This document shows, in pieces, positions 53,101 to 60,947 of a stretch of 64,000 nucleotides of DNA. The stretch lies in contig LT549889.1 in NCBI GenBank assembly GCA_900078775.1, positions 3,596,001 to 3,660,000 of the forward strand, written 5' to 3'. The notes under the pieces are model-generated. The model did not search any database and was not told where the DNA came from. It saw only the letters and a program-made list of their open reading frames with translations. This DNA is from Mycolicibacterium aurum (GTDB lineage: Bacteria > Actinomycetota > Actinomycetes > Mycobacteriales > Mycobacteriaceae). The stretch's first letter is position 1; every line of letters begins with the position of its first letter. Both the position numbers and the translations under genes were made by a program.

Positions 53101-54615
53101 ATGTCTTTACGCAAACGCTTGGCTACCCGCTTAAGTACATGCGTTTGGAACGCGGAGACTGACGAGCCATCGACAACCACGGTTTCAGGCGAAACCATAG
53201 CGGAAGCTGAACCGCAGCGTGAGCCAGGTGAGGTGCTCATCGAACTCATCGAGTCGCAGCCGCAATGGGTCCACCGTCGTGTTGAACGTCTTGTTATCGA
53301 GAACACTGGTGAGTGCACCCGGTACGTCTCGCTCGACTTCACCGTGCGAGCAGATTGCCGCATCCGAGGATCCAGTGATCACCGCGTTCTCGTTCCACTG
53401 GGTGTCTTGAGGAAAGGTGCTCTACGAGGATTCGACGTTCGGGGGCCGTCCGAGAAACCCCTACCGTTCCTAGGCAAGCGAGAGAACGGCGTGCTGGCGC
53501 TCCAGTTGCTGATCGCAGGGGCACGACGCCACCAGCCCACCGACGAAGCCCTGCACGCGTTCAGCGAGGTCGCGGGTCGCGTGGTTGAGGTTTCTCCGAC
53601 CGACAGCGATAACCAAGTGACAAGTGAGGAAATCCGCACAGCGGTGGAGTCTGTCGTCACCAAGGTTGTTGACGGCGTAGAAGTCGACGCTAGCAGTGAC
53701 GAGGAGAGGATCGAGCTACTCAGGTCGCAGCTCTGCTCTCTCGTAGCCAAATATATCGACGGATTTCTTATGGTGGTTGAACTTGATGCTGAGGTGATCG
53801 GGCAACGGTCCCTCGTTAAGTTCGCCTTTCGCGAGCCGGTGTACGACTGGAGACCCACGAACACCACATGGGATGTCAACGACTTCGCGATGGCTGAAAG
53901 TACCCATTTCGAGCTTTCCCCACCCCCGTTGCTCGAAGTGTCGAAGGCCCAACTCATCGGTTTGCAACCAGACGGCAAAGCGTTCGAGTTAGGGACACAT
54001 TCCAAGGAACATTCGACCTTGCATCTTGTCGGGTCTGCCGCCCAAAAATACGTATCTGCCCTCGTCAGCGTAAAACTGACACCTCGTAGCTTCGGCGCTT
54101 ACTCCGCCGCATTCTGGGGGCCGTTCGCGTTGACACTCGCCATCATGGCGGGCATCGTCGTACGACGACTTCGAGCCGATATGCTCGTACCTCCCGAGAG
54201 GCTGAGCGCTGGCCTGCCGACGCTCATGCTTGCAGCTAGCGGTCTCCTTCTTACGTGGGTGGCACGAACTCCTGAAGACTGGACTACTGCTCAGATACTG
54301 CGACCCGCACGCTATGTACTGTGGTGCGCCGCAGGCTTGTGCTCTGCGACTGCAGCGTATCTCGCACTGTCGTTCGGTGAGCCAGGGCGAACATACGGTT
54401 GGTTGTTAGCTCTAGTTGTCGCACTCACCCTCCTAGCCGCCGCGTGGTTCGTCCACGGACGACATCGCAAAGTCCTGAGCGGCATCGGGTTCATCGCCCT
54501 AATGGGCGCGTCCGCATGTGTCGCGGGTTACGCCCTGAAGTGGGAGTTTCCCCTGCTCAGCGAGTGGTACACGACAATTCGACATGCATTTGTCGTAGCG
54601 CGCTGCGATAGTTGA
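53101..54615 (+). CDS. Membrane protein with a large cytoplasmic or exported N-terminal domain, unknown
   Basis: A 504-residue protein. Residues 1-320 are soluble, with beta-rich blocks (for example VHRRVERLVIENTGECTRYV and KFAFREPVYDWRP). Residues about 330-495 carry five hydrophobic helices, each 18-22 residues. I do not recognise the family. It is divergent from the ApeA-like gene, and both start near the same 115-base region, so they could be a defence pair: one a sensor or RNase, the other a membrane effector. That pairing is inference. Confidence 0.6.
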   Translation: MSLRKRLATRLSTCVWNAETDEPSTTTVSGETIAEAEPQREPGEVLIELIESQPQWVHRRVERLVIENTGECTRYVSLDFTVRADCRIRGSSDHRVLVPLGVLRKGALRGFDVRGPSEKPLPFLGKRENGVLALQLLIAGARRHQPTDEALHAFSEVAGRVVEVSPTDSDNQVTSEEIRTAVESVVTKVVDGVEVDASSDEERIELLRSQLCSLVAKYIDGFLMVVELDAEVIGQRSLVKFAFREPVYDWRPTNTTWDVNDFAMAESTHFELSPPPLLEVSKAQLIGLQPDGKAFELGTHSKEHSTLHLVGSAAQKYVSALVSVKLTPRSFGAYSAAFWGPFALTLAIMAGIVVRRLRADMLVPPERLSAGLPTLMLAASGLLLTWVARTPEDWTTAQILRPARYVLWCAAGLCSATAAYLALSFGEPGRTYGWLLALVVALTLLAAAWFVHGRHRKVLSGIGFIALMGASACVAGYALKWEFPLLSEWYTTIRHAFVVARCDS

Positions 54616-54686
54616 ATCACCTGCCTAATCTCTAAAGCAGGGAATCGGTAGTACCCTTAGCTCAAGCACCACTGGAGGAGGTCAAG

Positions 54687-54860
54687 ATGTCACCGAAGCA
54701 CCGTGAGGTTGATCCGAAGGACTTCAAGCACATCACCTACCGTGGTGTCGGGCTGGCGGCGTTCACCCCGAACCCGAAGATCAAGTGGCACTCCCCGGCA
54801 AAGAAGACCTCCGCGGCACCCTCTACGAGTGCTGCAGGGAGAAAAGCGCAGGCTGGTTAG
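54687..54860 (+). CDS. 57-residue basic protein
   Basis: A small Lys/Arg-rich protein that starts MSPKHREVDPKDFKH, contains FTPNPKIKWHS and ends GRKAQAG. GGAGGAGG seven bases before the ATG is an excellent ribosome site. The composition suggests nucleic-acid binding. It has no known family, and lies near the right end of the island. Confidence 0.5.
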   Translation: MSPKHREVDPKDFKHITYRGVGLAAFTPNPKIKWHSPAKKTSAAPSTSAAGRKAQAG

Positions 54861-55318
54861 CTGCCTACTGGTAGACGGTCGGGAAGCCCACCGAGTCTGA
54901 CACCCGCTTGTGCATGCATTTTACCTGGACGGCACCGCACTATGCCGACGAGCCCTTCGGGCTCAGTCAGTCGGCAGCAGTTCACCGGCGAGCCCTATAC
55001 CGCCAACGCGACAAATGCTGCTCGCCTGCGACCACGCACCGACAACCAACGCCGCCAACTCATTCAAACGGCCTGGTGTCGTGGTTCGGGACGAGGCAGT
55101 CACCGACACACCATCGTCCCGAGCCCCTGGCAGGCCGCTCCCTCGACATCGCTCGCCATACAGCCGACCTGAGAGTCGTTTGCCGTACCGCAGTCGATAC
55201 CGCAGTGTCTTCGTTCGGAGTCAACACCAGCCAACGCAGCCAGCACCATTTCCGCAGCTAGAGACGTTTCTTCCTGCGGCTACCGGAGCTAGCAAACACA
55301 ACCAACGCCCAGTTCAGA
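54861..55318. other. Gene-free right end of the island
   Basis: No convincing coding sequence, repeat or promoter is visible. Short frames overlap on both strands but have no family signature. Confidence 0.4.
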
Positions 55319-55360
55319 GGATTTTAAGTCCGCTGCCTCTGCCAATTGGGCTATGGGGGC
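55319..55360. repeat. attR: second 42-bp attachment core
   Basis: Identical to 11928-11969, in the same direction. To its left there is no tRNA 3' half, so this copy is not a functional tRNA. To its right a 20-base imperfect match leads, as at the left copy, to an integrase-like stop codon at the same spacing. Confidence 0.85.
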
Positions 55361-55380
55361 TTTGCAGTTCAGAGCGTACT

Positions 55381-55470
55381 TTAGGCCTGTTGAGAATCGC
55401 CTCGACGTCCTGAGTACCGCTGCCGCGGACCGCCCTGTCCAGGCATCGGCCCTACCATCGACACACCTCG
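55381..55470 (-). pseudogene. Remnant of a second, related integrase (C-terminus only)
   Basis: Starting 20 bases right of the core, the minus strand ends with RYSG-x8-stop, like the RYSG-x8-stop of the intact integrase. Further back, a frame-shifted match continues (ADA-W-G-R against ADALGKA). The rest of the gene is gone. This indicates that a second element of the same family once sat immediately to the right. Confidence 0.6.
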
Positions 55471-55998
55471 AAGGTGCAACTGCGCAGACATCGAACCGTC
55501 GTCGATGGTGTGGGGTACCCCTCAGCACACAACCAGTCACTCGGTCATGCCAGTTCGTCATCCCGACCCACAGCCGAATTCTCAAGTGGCAACGGGGCAG
55601 AACCGCCCTCGATCGCCTCAACGTGCTGAAGCAGCCGTACTGCGAACCTGGTTGAACCCGCATGTCGGCGCCAGCGCGCCCGGCGGCTATTTGGTGGATC
55701 TCGGCTACCACCAAACGGCGCAGTTCAGTGCGCGGCCGTTCATCATGAACGTAGCCGTCAATCATCTTCTTCGAGGTCCCAATCCTCGTGGAGCAGAACT
55801 GGAAAAGTGCGACACCGGGCGCGACACAGCATCTTCACTCACGGGTCGACCGTTCCCCTGAACACGCACAGGCCATTCTTTCCGTCCGCCGTCAGAACGG
55901 AGAGTGCTGTGCCCGGACAATCGTGGTGTCTCGCACCCGCCGGCTGCTTGGCGAAGAAGGTTCGAGACCTCGCGCCGCGCGAAGGCCCGGCGTCGAGA
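55471..55998. other. Decayed region between island and chromosome
   Basis: No gene or repeat could be recognised. The exact chromosome boundary of the lost second element must lie somewhere here or further right. Confidence 0.35.
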
Positions 55999-57300
55999 CT
56001 AGCCGTCGTCCTGCGGCGGGGCCGGTTCGAACGGTGTGTACCACCACCATTGGGCGCGTTCGCCGGTCGGCCCTTTGCACGGTGGTACATCCGGGGGTGG
56101 CGTGGTGGGTGGCCGGGCCAGGGCGGCCCCGGTCATCGGGTCGCCGTCACTGTCGGTGACGCGGAGTCGGTGGGCGGGCCCGGTGAGGGTGATCTCGCCG
56201 CGGTGGTGCAGGCGGTGGTGAAACGGGCAGAGCAACACCAGATTGTCCAGCTCGGTGGCACCGCCGTTCTCCCAGTGCACCAGGTGGTGGGCATGCAGGC
56301 CGCGGGTGGCTCCGCAGCCGGGCACCACACAGGTCTTGTCGCGGTGCTCCAGCGCTCGGCGCAACCGGCGGCTGATGGTGCGGGTGGTCCGGCCCGCCCC
56401 GATCGGGCGGCCGTGGCGTTCGAACCACACCTCACAGGTCGCATCGCACAGCAGGAACCGGCGCTCCTCATCAGAAAGGACGGCCCCCAGATGCAGGGCG
56501 GCGACCGGCTTGTCGGCGTGGCGGTCCAGATCGAGGTGCACCACCACCGTGGTGTGCGCGCCGTGCGGGCGTACGGTGACATCGGTGTCCCAGCCGGCCT
56601 CGATCAGGCTCATGAACGCATCCGTGGTGTCCGGGAACGGCGGTGCCTGCTCGGAGGTCAGCTCACCGGCCTGCTCGTCGTCGCTGTCGCCGGCGTCGTG
56701 ATCGCGTCGCCAGTCCGCGATCAGCGCATCCTTGTGCGAGGCGACCGCGGCGTCGAACTTCGCGGCCTCCACCTTGGGTAGCCGAATCTTGTAGGTGGTG
56801 TAGCCGTCGCCATCCACAGCAGAGAACGATCGCTTGGGCTCCGGCTTGCGGTCGGGTTCGGGCCGGGGTTCCTGCTTGACCGCGGTCCGCAACTGGGTGA
56901 CCGTGGCGTACTGCACCAGATTGGCGTAGTGATCATCGGATCCGTGTCCGGCTCGTTCGGCGATGACCCCGATCTGATCGAGCGAGACCCGGCCCTCGCG
57001 CAGACTCTGGGTGCAGCGCGGCAATTCGTCGATGCGATGCGCGACCGCGACCATCGTTTCGGCTCGGCGCGGGGTGACCCCGGTTTTCCAGGCCACCAAC
57101 GCCTCGATCGACTTACATCCGGTGGCACCCCACAGCGCGTTACCGTCGACCGTACCTCTACCGTCGATCTCGGCGATGATCTCCACCAACCGGCCGTCGA
57201 TGGCGTTGCGCTGACCGGTCAGCTCCGCGATCTCGGCGAACAACACATCCAGCCGCGGCTCGACGTAGTTCTCGGCGAAAGGCGTTGTCGGAGGCGGCAT
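55999..57300 (-). CDS. 13E12-repeat/DUF222 HNH endonuclease-like protein
   Basis: A 433-residue member of the actinobacterial 13E12-repeat (DUF222) family. The N-terminal 200 residues form the helical DUF222 domain (GATGCKSIEALVAWKTGVT). The C-terminal HNH domain has CVVPGCGATRGLHAHHL, HWENGGATELDNLVLLC and HHRLHH, matching the nuclease fold. Such genes are repeated many times in mycobacterial genomes, often near mobile elements. The ATG at 57300 is preferred over upstream in-frame starts because it precedes the conserved domain. Confidence 0.82.
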   Translation of the reverse strand: MPPPTTPFAENYVEPRLDVLFAEIAELTGQRNAIDGRLVEIIAEIDGRGTVDGNALWGATGCKSIEALVAWKTGVTPRRAETMVAVAHRIDELPRCTQSLREGRVSLDQIGVIAERAGHGSDDHYANLVQYATVTQLRTAVKQEPRPEPDRKPEPKRSFSAVDGDGYTTYKIRLPKVEAAKFDAAVASHKDALIADWRRDHDAGDSDDEQAGELTSEQAPPFPDTTDAFMSLIEAGWDTDVTVRPHGAHTTVVVHLDLDRHADKPVAALHLGAVLSDEERRFLLCDATCEVWFERHGRPIGAGRTTRTISRRLRRALEHRDKTCVVPGCGATRGLHAHHLVHWENGGATELDNLVLLCPFHHRLHHRGEITLTGPAHRLRVTDSDGDPMTGAALARPPTTPPPDVPPCKGPTGERAQWWWYTPFEPAPPQDDG

Positions 57301-57588
57301 AACACCATTCTTGCAGAGGGGTCCGACAAAAAGCCGATGCCGAGACAACACGTGAACCGCCCATGGTCGGGACGGCTATCCGCGTCAGAAACCCGTCAAC
57401 ACCGGCACCACCCACGAACCGAGCACTGTGGAGCAATGCACGCTATCTGCCGTCGGCTGCTCGACTGCGTAACACCCTCGGAGTCGGTCGATATCCGCCC
57501 GCCGGGGCCAAAGACATCTGCTCGGCCCCGGGCCTCTTCGCTGCCGGTGTCCGATGATGGACCTGCTTGCTGCGCAACAGAACCCTGA

Positions 57589-57900
57589 TCAACTGGTCGG
57601 CGGCTCGTACGGCACCTCGGGGTGATCCCGCACCCAATCCTGGTGCTGGGCCTCGACCTTGCGGTGCATACGGGACAGCCATAACAGCCCACCGCCCATC
57701 AGCAGCACCGCCAACACCACGCCCACCACGCCGGTCGCGGTGGAACTGTTGGCGAAGGAGAACAATCCGATCACCAGGGAGAGCACGCCCACGCCGACGG
57801 CGATGAGCCCGGGCGAGTTCTTACCGGCCTTCATCGTCTCGCCGGCGTGCTGCCGGTAGGTGCGGGCGTGATCGACGGGATCTCTCGAATCATCGGGCAT
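57589..57900 (-). CDS. usfY: UsfY-like membrane protein
   Basis: A 103-residue protein. It begins with DPVDHARTYRQHAGE, has two hydrophobic helices (about 30-50 and 54-74) and ends in a basic/acidic tail with HPEVPYEPP. This matches UsfY, the small protein encoded next to the sigma-F operon in M. tuberculosis. Here sigF is not adjacent, and this is probably a paralogue; the name rests on recall. A candidate SigF-type promoter lies on the other side of the region, ahead of the hemerythrin gene. Confidence 0.6.
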   Translation of the reverse strand: MPDDSRDPVDHARTYRQHAGETMKAGKNSPGLIAVGVGVLSLVIGLFSFANSSTATGVVGVVLAVLLMGGGLLWLSRMHRKVEAQHQDWVRDHPEVPYEPPTS

Positions 57901-58113
57901 GGCAATCTCCTTACTCGTACGCCGGATAGCCGGATTGTCTGAGCACCCGGGCCAGATGTGCGGCGTTGCGGGCAGCGGCCGCAGTGGTCGTGGCCATCTA
58001 CTCGGGTACCTCGTCGAGGTCCTTTAGGGTGCAGACCAGCGCGATTGCACGCACAGGCGACGAATCGGTTGGGGTCATGCCTGCCGTGGTACCCGGTACG
58101 CGGGTACCTGAAC

Positions 58114-58139
58114 CGTTTCGCCGGGGAGCGGCCCGGGTA
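58114..58139 (+). promoter_or_regulatory. Candidate SigF-dependent promoter of the hemerythrin gene
   Basis: CGTTT at 58114-58118 and GGGTA at 58135-58139 are separated by 16 bases. This fits the mycobacterial SigF pattern GGTTT-N15-17-GGGTA. The start codon follows about 85 bases later. Confidence 0.5.
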
Positions 58140-58224
58140 CCACTGCTACAAGCGCCACAGCCCACCGGCGCGGCAAGCCAAATGATCGCCCAGCCAAATG
58201 ATCACTGTTTCACGGAGGTTCGTC

Positions 58225-58797
58225 ATGAGTGACCCGAAGATCAATTCGACCGGCGACGTCGTCGAATATCTGAAGGCCCAGCACGAGACGATTCGGGAAC
58301 TGTTCACCGAGGTCCTCGACGCGGCCGGTGCCGAGACCCGCGACCAGGCATTCACCCGCCTGCGCACCATGCTCGCGGTGCATGAGACCGCTGAGGAGAT
58401 GGTGGTGCACCCACGGGTCCGGCGCAAGGTCGAGGGTGGCGAGAAGATCGTCAAAGAGCGACTCGCCGAGGAGCACGACGCCAAGGTGCTGTTGCGTGAC
58501 ATCGAGGATCTCCCGCGCGACAGCGCTGAATTCAGCAAAGGCGTGATACACCTGCAGGCCGCCGTCCTCAAGCATGCCGAGGCCGAGGAACAGTTCGAAT
58601 TCACGGCGCTGGAAGAGGAATTGGACAAGACCGAGCTCGGAAAGCTGGCCGACGCGGTCGCGGTCGCCGAGCGGATCGCTCCGACCCGCCCGCATCCCGG
58701 CATCGAAACCGCCGCCGCCAACTTCGCCGCCGGGCCGTTCGCCTCCGTCCTGGACCGCGCCCGCGATGCGCTCAGCGGGGTGTCCTCGAGTTCCTAG
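58225..58797 (+). CDS. Hemerythrin HHE-domain protein
   Basis: A 190-residue helical protein. Conserved His and Glu residues line up in the hemerythrin pattern: QHETIRELF near 20, HETAEEMVVHP near 60, EEHDAK near 90 and KHAEAEE near 125. These would bind a di-iron or similar centre that senses or holds oxygen or NO. The ATG at 58225 has GGAGG upstream, preferred over an earlier ATG at 58198. A SigF-like promoter in front suggests a general-stress role. Confidence 0.82.
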   Translation: MSDPKINSTGDVVEYLKAQHETIRELFTEVLDAAGAETRDQAFTRLRTMLAVHETAEEMVVHPRVRRKVEGGEKIVKERLAEEHDAKVLLRDIEDLPRDSAEFSKGVIHLQAAVLKHAEAEEQFEFTALEEELDKTELGKLADAVAVAERIAPTRPHPGIETAAANFAAGPFASVLDRARDALSGVSSSS

Positions 58798-58937
58798 CTG
58801 CCGACGGCGGGCGGTGATCGCTGTCGGCTCGGGTTTGTCCCCATCCATCCAGGCTGCTGCCGGTCGGCAGGTAGCCCCACGGTGAGAGAGCAGCCGCCGG
58901 ACGGCACGGATCTGCACGGGTAACGACGCGGGGAAAC

Positions 58938-58961
58938 GCTTCATGCCCCGACGCATGAAGC
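58938..58961. promoter_or_regulatory. Inverted repeat upstream of the kdp operon
   Basis: GCTTCATG and CATGAAGC arms enclose an 8-base loop, about 135 bases upstream of the first kdp-region gene. It may be a binding site for the KdpE response regulator, or a chance hairpin. Nothing else is recognised in 58798-59095. Confidence 0.35.
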
Positions 58962-59095
58962 CCGTAAAGATGGCCGGTGTTGCCGTAAAGAAGCTATCAA
59001 CGACCAGGTCACGCGCCGAATTCCAGGGATACGTTGACGTCCGCAGGTCCATTTCCAGGGCCTGCGTCAACGATTCCAGGAGTGCTGATCACACC

Positions 59096-59191
59096 GTGAC
59101 GACCGCGATATCCACCGTCATCTACCTCGCCCTGACACTGGCGATCTTCGCCCTGCTCGGCCTGGCCCAGCGGCTTATCGAGCGGCTGTGA
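59096..59191 (+). CDS. 31-residue single-helix membrane protein before kdpF
   Basis: The peptide starts with GTG (TTAISTVIYLALTLAIFALLG) and is one membrane helix with an RLIERL basic tail. It overlaps kdpF by four bases (TGTGA), showing co-translation. An AGGAG lies about 13 bases upstream of the GTG, too far to be ideal. It may be a regulatory or assembly partner of the Kdp pump. Confidence 0.6.
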   Translation: MTTAISTVIYLALTLAIFALLGLAQRLIERL

Positions 59192-59277
59192 ACTACGCCA
59201 ACGCTGTCGGGCTCGTCCTGGCCATCGCCGTCGCGCTGTTCCTCGGGGCCGCACTGCTGTTCCCGGAGAGGTTCTAG
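59188..59277 (+). CDS. kdpF: K+-transporting ATPase subunit KdpF
   Basis: A 29-residue single-pass membrane peptide (NYANAVGLVLAIAVALFLG and a short polar tail), the usual KdpF size. It overlaps the preceding small gene by four bases and kdpA by one (TAGTG). KdpF stabilises the KdpABC complex. The GTG start is supported by the overlaps. Confidence 0.85.
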   Translation: MNYANAVGLVLAIAVALFLGAALLFPERF

Positions 59278-60947
59278 TGAGTACGGCGACCGCTGGGATT
59301 GCTTTCCTCGCCGCCCTGATCCTCGCTCTGGCGGTGACACACGCCCCCCTCGGCGACTACATGTACCGGGTCTACAACGGCGACAGTCACTCTCGGGTGG
59401 AGCGGGGTATCTACCGACTGATCGGCGCCGACCCGACGGCCGAGCAGACTTGGGGCGGCTACGCCCGCAGCGTGCTGGCGTTCTCCGCGGTCAGCATCGT
59501 GTTCCTGTTCATTCTTCAACTGGCCCAAAGTCAACTACCACTGCACCTGCACGACCCGGGTACCGAGATGACCCCGGCGCTGGCCTGGAACACCGCCGTC
59601 AGCTTCGTCACCAACACCAACTGGCAGGCCTACTCCGGTGAATCCACCCAGGGTCACCTGGTCCAGATGGCCGGGCTGACGGTGCAGAACTTCGTCTCCG
59701 CGGCGGTCGGTATGGCCGTGGCGATCGCCTTCGTGCGGGGCCTGGTCCGGCGCAGCACCGGCGACCTGGGCAACTTCTGGGTCGACCTGATCCGCGGCTG
59801 TCTGCGGATCCTGTTGCCCATCTCCGTGATCGCGGCGCTGGCGCTCATCGCCGGGGGCGCCATCCAGAACTTCGGGCTGCACGACACCGTGGTGACTACC
59901 ATCGCCGGTGGGCAACAGGTCATCCCGGGCGGTCCGGTCGCCAGCCAGGAGGCGATCAAGGAACTCGGCACCAACGGCGGCGGGTTCTTCAATGCCAACT
60001 CCGCACACCCGTACGAGAACCCGACCGCGTGGACAAACTGGCTGCAGATCCTGCTGATCTGCCTGATTCCCTTTGCGCTGCCGCGCACCTTTGGCCGCAT
60101 GGCCGGAAGCAAGAAGCAGGGCTATGCGATCGTCGCCGCCATGGGTGCCATCGCCACCCTGAGCGTCAGCCTGCTGATGTTCTTCCAGCTGCAGGCACAC
60201 GGCACGGTACCCACCGCGGTCGGCTCGGCCATGGAAGGTGTCGAACAACGTTTCGGTGTCGCCGACTCGGCGGTGTTCGCCGCTGCGACCACACTGACCT
60301 CCACCGGTGCCGTCGATTCGTTCCACGATTCCTACAGCAGCCTCGGCGGCCTGATCACGATGTTCAACATGCAACTCGGCGAGATCGCCCCCGGCGGTGT
60401 GGGATCCGGCCTGTACGGCATGCTGATCCTGGCGATCATCACCGTCTTCGTGGCCGGACTGATGGTCGGGCGCACCCCGGAGTACCTCGGCAAGAAGATC
60501 ACCCCACGGGAGATCAAGTTCGCCGCAGCCTATTTCCTGATCACTCCGCTGTTGGTGCTGACCGGCACGGCGCTGGCGGTGGCCATGCCCGGGCAACGCG
60601 CCGGCATGCTGAACACCGGGCCGCATGGGTTGTCCGAGGTGCTCTACGCCTTCACCTCCGCCTCCAACAACAACGGATCGGCCTTCGCCGGGCTGTCGGT
60701 CAACACCGAGTGGTACAACACCGCGCTCGGGCTGGCCATGGTGTTCGGCCGGTTCCTGCCGATCATCCTGGTGCTCGCCCTGGCCGGATCCTTTGCAGCC
60801 CAAGCCAGAACACCCGTATCCGTGGGAACGCTGCCTACCCACCGACCGCAGTTCGTCGGGATGGTCGTGGGCGTCACCCTGATACTCGTCGCCCTCACCT
60901 TCCTGCCCATGCTCGCGCTCGGGCCACTCGCCGAAGGAATTCACTGA
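59277..60947 (+). CDS. kdpA: K+-transporting ATPase subunit KdpA
   Basis: A 556-residue K+ channel-like subunit with about ten membrane helices. Selectivity-filter segments appear as TNTNWQAYSGE, GTNGGGFFNANSAHP, TLTSTGA and ASNNNGSAF. It binds and selects K+ for the KdpB pump. The GTG start overlaps the kdpF stop; the end overlaps kdpB (TGATG). Length matches the family. Confidence 0.93.
   Translation: MSTATAGIAFLAALILALAVTHAPLGDYMYRVYNGDSHSRVERGIYRLIGADPTAEQTWGGYARSVLAFSAVSIVFLFILQLAQSQLPLHLHDPGTEMTPALAWNTAVSFVTNTNWQAYSGESTQGHLVQMAGLTVQNFVSAAVGMAVAIAFVRGLVRRSTGDLGNFWVDLIRGCLRILLPISVIAALALIAGGAIQNFGLHDTVVTTIAGGQQVIPGGPVASQEAIKELGTNGGGFFNANSAHPYENPTAWTNWLQILLICLIPFALPRTFGRMAGSKKQGYAIVAAMGAIATLSVSLLMFFQLQAHGTVPTAVGSAMEGVEQRFGVADSAVFAAATTLTSTGAVDSFHDSYSSLGGLITMFNMQLGEIAPGGVGSGLYGMLILAIITVFVAGLMVGRTPEYLGKKITPREIKFAAAYFLITPLLVLTGTALAVAMPGQRAGMLNTGPHGLSEVLYAFTSASNNNGSAFAGLSVNTEWYNTALGLAMVFGRFLPIILVLALAGSFAAQARTPVSVGTLPTHRPQFVGMVVGVTLILVALTFLPMLALGPLAEGIH

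Larger units (their letters stand above)
11928..55360. mobile_element. Integrated genomic island of about 43.4 kb in tRNA-Leu
   Basis: The element is bounded by the 42-bp tRNA-derived direct repeat and starts with a tyrosine integrase immediately beside the tRNA. An AlpA-like excisionase and a P-loop ATPase follow. It then carries an antitoxin-like gene, an ESX-associated-looking pair, an XRE/ImmA switch, two defence-like blocks, a recombinase cassette, and a metabolic cluster with P450, MmpL and four TetR regulators. No capsid, tail, terminase, relaxase or type IV secretion genes are recognisable, so it is neither a complete prophage nor a self-transmissible conjugative element. A mobilisable or satellite-like island is more likely. 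Confidence 0.82.

Noticed and set aside
55505..56781. Plus-strand frames over the 13E12-type gene
   Set aside because: They are shadows of the well-supported minus-strand HNH protein or lie in decayed sequence without a start.
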